Shown here: piece by piece, positions 5,547 through 7,171 of the stretch
Position numbering within the stretch: position 1 is the stretch's first letter
How the letters are laid out: each line of letters begins with the position of its first letter
DNA from: Candidatus Blautia intestinipullorum
Lineage (GTDB): Bacteria > Bacillota > Clostridia > Lachnospirales > Lachnospiraceae
Reading direction: 5' to 3'
DNA: 7,171 nt
NCBI GenBank assembly: GCA_019120475.1
Contig: DWVA01000023.1
Span: 1 to 7,171, forward strand
Translations under genes and position numbers: made by a program
Notes under the pieces: generated by a model
What the model saw: only the letters and a program-made list of their open reading frames with translations
The model's database searches: none
What the model was told of the DNA's origin: nothing

Positions 5547-6373
5547 AATGCTTCACCTACCTTCTCCAAATCTTCCATCGCCTGAGCGTACTGCTCGTCG
5601 TTAGGCGCTTTTCCATGCCATCCGGCCTGGTTCTCCATAAAGGAAACGCCTTTGCCCTTCACCGTCTTCATAATAATAGCGGTTGGCATTCCCTTCACAG
5701 TTCTTGCCTCGTCAAAGGCAGCCTTTAACTGATCCATATCATTGCCGTCTGCCACATCGATCACATGGAAATTGAAAGCCTCGAATTTCTTGTCGATGGG
5801 ATAGGGGGAGCATACTTCATCTATTTTTCCGTCGATCTGCAGGCCATTGTTGTCCACGATCACTACCAGGTTGTCCAGCTTGCGGAAACCGGCGAACATA
5901 GCCGCCTCCCAGACCTGTCCTTCCTGGATCTCGCCGTCGCCCAGAAGGGTATACACTCTGTAGGAGTCGTTGCTGAGCTTTGCGGAAAGAGCCATTCCCA
6001 CTGCCGCGGAAATTCCCTGTCCAAGAGAACCGCTGGACATATCCACGCCGGGAATATGTTTCATATCAGGATGTCCCTGCAGATAGGATCCCAGATGGCG
6101 GAGCGTCTTCAGGTCTTCTTTCGGGAAGTATCCTCTCTCCGCAAGTACGGAATAAAGTCCCGGAGCCGTATGGCCTTTGGAAAGGACGAAACGGTCGCGG
6201 TCCGCTTTCTTCGGATCCTTGGGGTCAATGTTCATTTCTTCAAAATAAAGATATGTAAATACATCTGCTGCAGAAAGAGATCCGCCCGGATGGCCGGCCT
6301 TTGCAGCATGGACTGCCGTCACGATATCCTTGCGGACTTCGTTGGCAATCTTCTGAAGTTCTAATTTCTCCAT
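5534..6373 (-). CDS. Transketolase, N-terminal (thiamine diphosphate-binding) subunit
   Basis: A 279-residue protein equivalent to the first half of full-length transketolase. It has the thiamine diphosphate motif GDGEIQEG (145-152) ending in NN (175-176), which holds the metal and diphosphate. Other active-site elements are GHPGGS (27-32, His28), SKGHTAP (65-71, His68), GHPD (100-103, His101), GSLGQGI (115-121) and WHGKAP (252-257). It needs the downstream subunit for a complete active site, since transketolase active sites form at the interface of the two domains. The start ATG has a strong AAGGAG ribosome site nine bases upstream, and 42 bp separate it from the transaldolase gene, with no terminator between them. 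The genes therefore form one operon for non-oxidative pentose phosphate interconversion. Confidence 0.93.
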   Translation of the reverse strand: MEKLELQKIANEVRKDIVTAVHAAKAGHPGGSLSAADVFTYLYFEEMNIDPKDPKKADRDRFVLSKGHTAPGLYSVLAERGYFPKEDLKTLRHLGSYLQGHPDMKHIPGVDMSSGSLGQGISAAVGMALSAKLSNDSYRVYTLLGDGEIQEGQVWEAAMFAGFRKLDNLVVIVDNNGLQIDGKIDEVCSPYPIDKKFEAFNFHVIDVADGNDMDQLKAAFDEARTVKGMPTAIIMKTVKGKGVSFMENQAGWHGKAPNDEQYAQAMEDLEKVGEALCQK

Positions 6374-6415
6374 GTTAATTTTCTCCTTGTTATATGCCGC
6401 CTGATAAATACTTTC

Positions 6416-7069
6416 TTAGTCTCCGAATACTGCTCTGTAGTCTGCCTGGAATTTTTCGATTCCGGCGTCAGTCAGAGGATGATGCAGCATCTGCTCCAGA
6501 ACTTTGTACGGAACAGTTGCGATATCAGCGCCTGCCAGAGCGCACTCTGTTACATGGATCGGATGACGAACGCTTGCAGCGATGATCTCTGTTTCGATTC
6601 CAGCTACTGCGAAAATGTCGGCGATCTGACGGATCAGCGGAAGTCCGTCTGTGGAAATATCATCCAGTCTGCCAAGGAACGGAGATACGTATGTAGCTCC
6701 TGCTCTGGCAGCAAGAAGAGCCTGGTTTGCGGTAAAGATCAGAGTTACGTTTGTCTTGACGCCTTCTTTGGAAAGAACTTTAACAGCTTTTAATCCTTCT
6801 CCTGTCATAGGAATCTTAACAACCATGTTCGGATGGATCTTCGCGATCTCGCGGCCTTCTGCGATCATGCCTTCCGCATCTGTTGTAGTTGCCTTTACCT
6901 CGCCGCTGATCGGTCCGTCAACGATAGATGTGATTTCTTTGATAACCTCGTTGAAATCTCTTCCTTCTTTTGCGATCAGAGACGGATTTGTGGTTACTCC
7001 GCAGATAATCCCCATATCGTTTGCTTTACGGATATCCTCTACATTTGCTGTGTCAATAAAGAATTTCAT
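6416..7069 (-). CDS. tal: Transaldolase of the small FSA/TalC-like subfamily
   Basis: A 217-residue TIM-barrel class I aldolase family protein, the size of the small transaldolase/fructose-6-phosphate aldolase group. Conserved features are FIDTAN (4-9, Asp6), GVTTNPSLIAKE (24-35), the Schiff-base Lys85 in VVKIPMTGEG (83-92), TNVTLIF (106-112), ATYVSPFLGRLDD (125-137) and IAASVRHP (163-170). Automatic pipelines often label such genes fructose-6-phosphate aldolase. Two residues argue for transaldolase: Glu57 in SGEV where E. coli FSA has Gln, and Phe131 in SPFLGR where FSA has Tyr; Bacillus transaldolase has the same pair. The reaction moves a dihydroxyacetone unit from sedoheptulose 7-phosphate to glyceraldehyde 3-phosphate. 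The ribosome site AGGAGGG is near perfect, and a consensus promoter lies just upstream. It is the first gene of the transketolase operon, which supports the pentose phosphate role. Confidence 0.92.
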   Translation of the reverse strand: MKFFIDTANVEDIRKANDMGIICGVTTNPSLIAKEGRDFNEVIKEITSIVDGPISGEVKATTTDAEGMIAEGREIAKIHPNMVVKIPMTGEGLKAVKVLSKEGVKTNVTLIFTANQALLAARAGATYVSPFLGRLDDISTDGLPLIRQIADIFAVAGIETEIIAASVRHPIHVTECALAGADIATVPYKVLEQMLHHPLTDAGIEKFQADYRAVFGD

Positions 7070-7113
7070 TGCTTTTCCCTCCTGAAGTTTTTGCTGATTT
7101 ATTTGATAATTTC

Positions 7114-7141
7114 ATTATAGCAAAAAGTTTTTCCAGGTCAA
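7114..7141 (-). promoter_or_regulatory. Sigma-A promoter of the transaldolase-transketolase operon
   Basis: On the minus strand TTGACC (7136-7141, five of six matches), a 16-nt spacer and a perfect TATAAT (7114-7119) lie about 45 bp ahead of the transaldolase ATG. Transcription would start near 7107, giving a short leader of about 38 nt with no room for a riboswitch. The region upstream (7151-7171) is pure A/T and may act as an UP element. This looks like a strong constitutive promoter. Confidence 0.8.
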
Positions 7142-7152
7142 GCGCCCCACTT

Positions 7153-7166
7153 TTTTATTAATAAAA
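7153..7166. repeat. 14-bp A/T palindrome upstream of the operon promoter
   Basis: TTTTATTAATAAAA is a perfect palindrome starting about 12 bp upstream of the -35 element (7136-7141). It could be part of an UP element, an operator, or one arm of the terminator of a gene beyond the right edge. The window ends five bases later, so these cannot be told apart. Confidence 0.3.
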
Positions 7167-7171
7167 TTTTT

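Noticed and set aside
6651..7085. Plus-strand frame of 144 codons
   Set aside because: Shadow of the transaldolase gene, whose active-site motifs and ribosome site are unambiguous.

Overview
The window looks like chromosomal DNA of a spore-forming anaerobic Clostridia, most likely a Lachnospiraceae relative. The pointers are a spore protease (YyaC family), a DUF5711 protein beside a CvpA-family protein, a transketolase split into two subunits, strong AGGAGG-type ribosome sites and A-rich promoters. The taxonomic call is inference. No mobile element, CRISPR array, tRNA or rRNA gene lies inside the window.

Layout from left to right. Positions 1-268 contain no convincing gene but hold two tandem, visibly homologous strong promoters, both firing leftward out of the window. 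They look like promoters of a stable-RNA (rRNA or tRNA) operon that starts just beyond position 1. A hairpin terminator at 266-296 ends the next unit, a minus-strand pair made of a DUF5711 membrane-anchored protein followed by a CvpA-family membrane protein (2306 down to 335). Upstream, also on the minus strand, is a single-pass membrane protein with a C-terminal LysM domain and an N-terminal region that I read as a catalytically dead MPN/JAB-like fold (3891-2482). It is followed by its own terminator (2394-2447).

The only plus-strand gene is yyaC (4058-4624). It is divergent from the LysM gene across a 166-bp region that carries a good match to a forespore sigma-F promoter. yyaC runs head-on into a minus-strand operon read from 7069 down to 4608: transaldolase, transketolase N-terminal subunit and transketolase C-terminal subunit. 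These three make up the carbon-shuffling part of the non-oxidative pentose phosphate pathway. The operon has a near-consensus sigma-A promoter at 7114-7141.

The most interesting structural point is the convergent end. The yyaC and transketolase reading frames overlap by 17 bp. The only terminator I can see for the transketolase operon (10-bp stem followed by seven U) lies inside the coding sequence of yyaC on the opposite strand. The operon mRNA would therefore end with roughly 250 nt antisense to yyaC. The second point of interest is the pseudo-MPN/LysM membrane protein, whose architecture I do not know as a described system.
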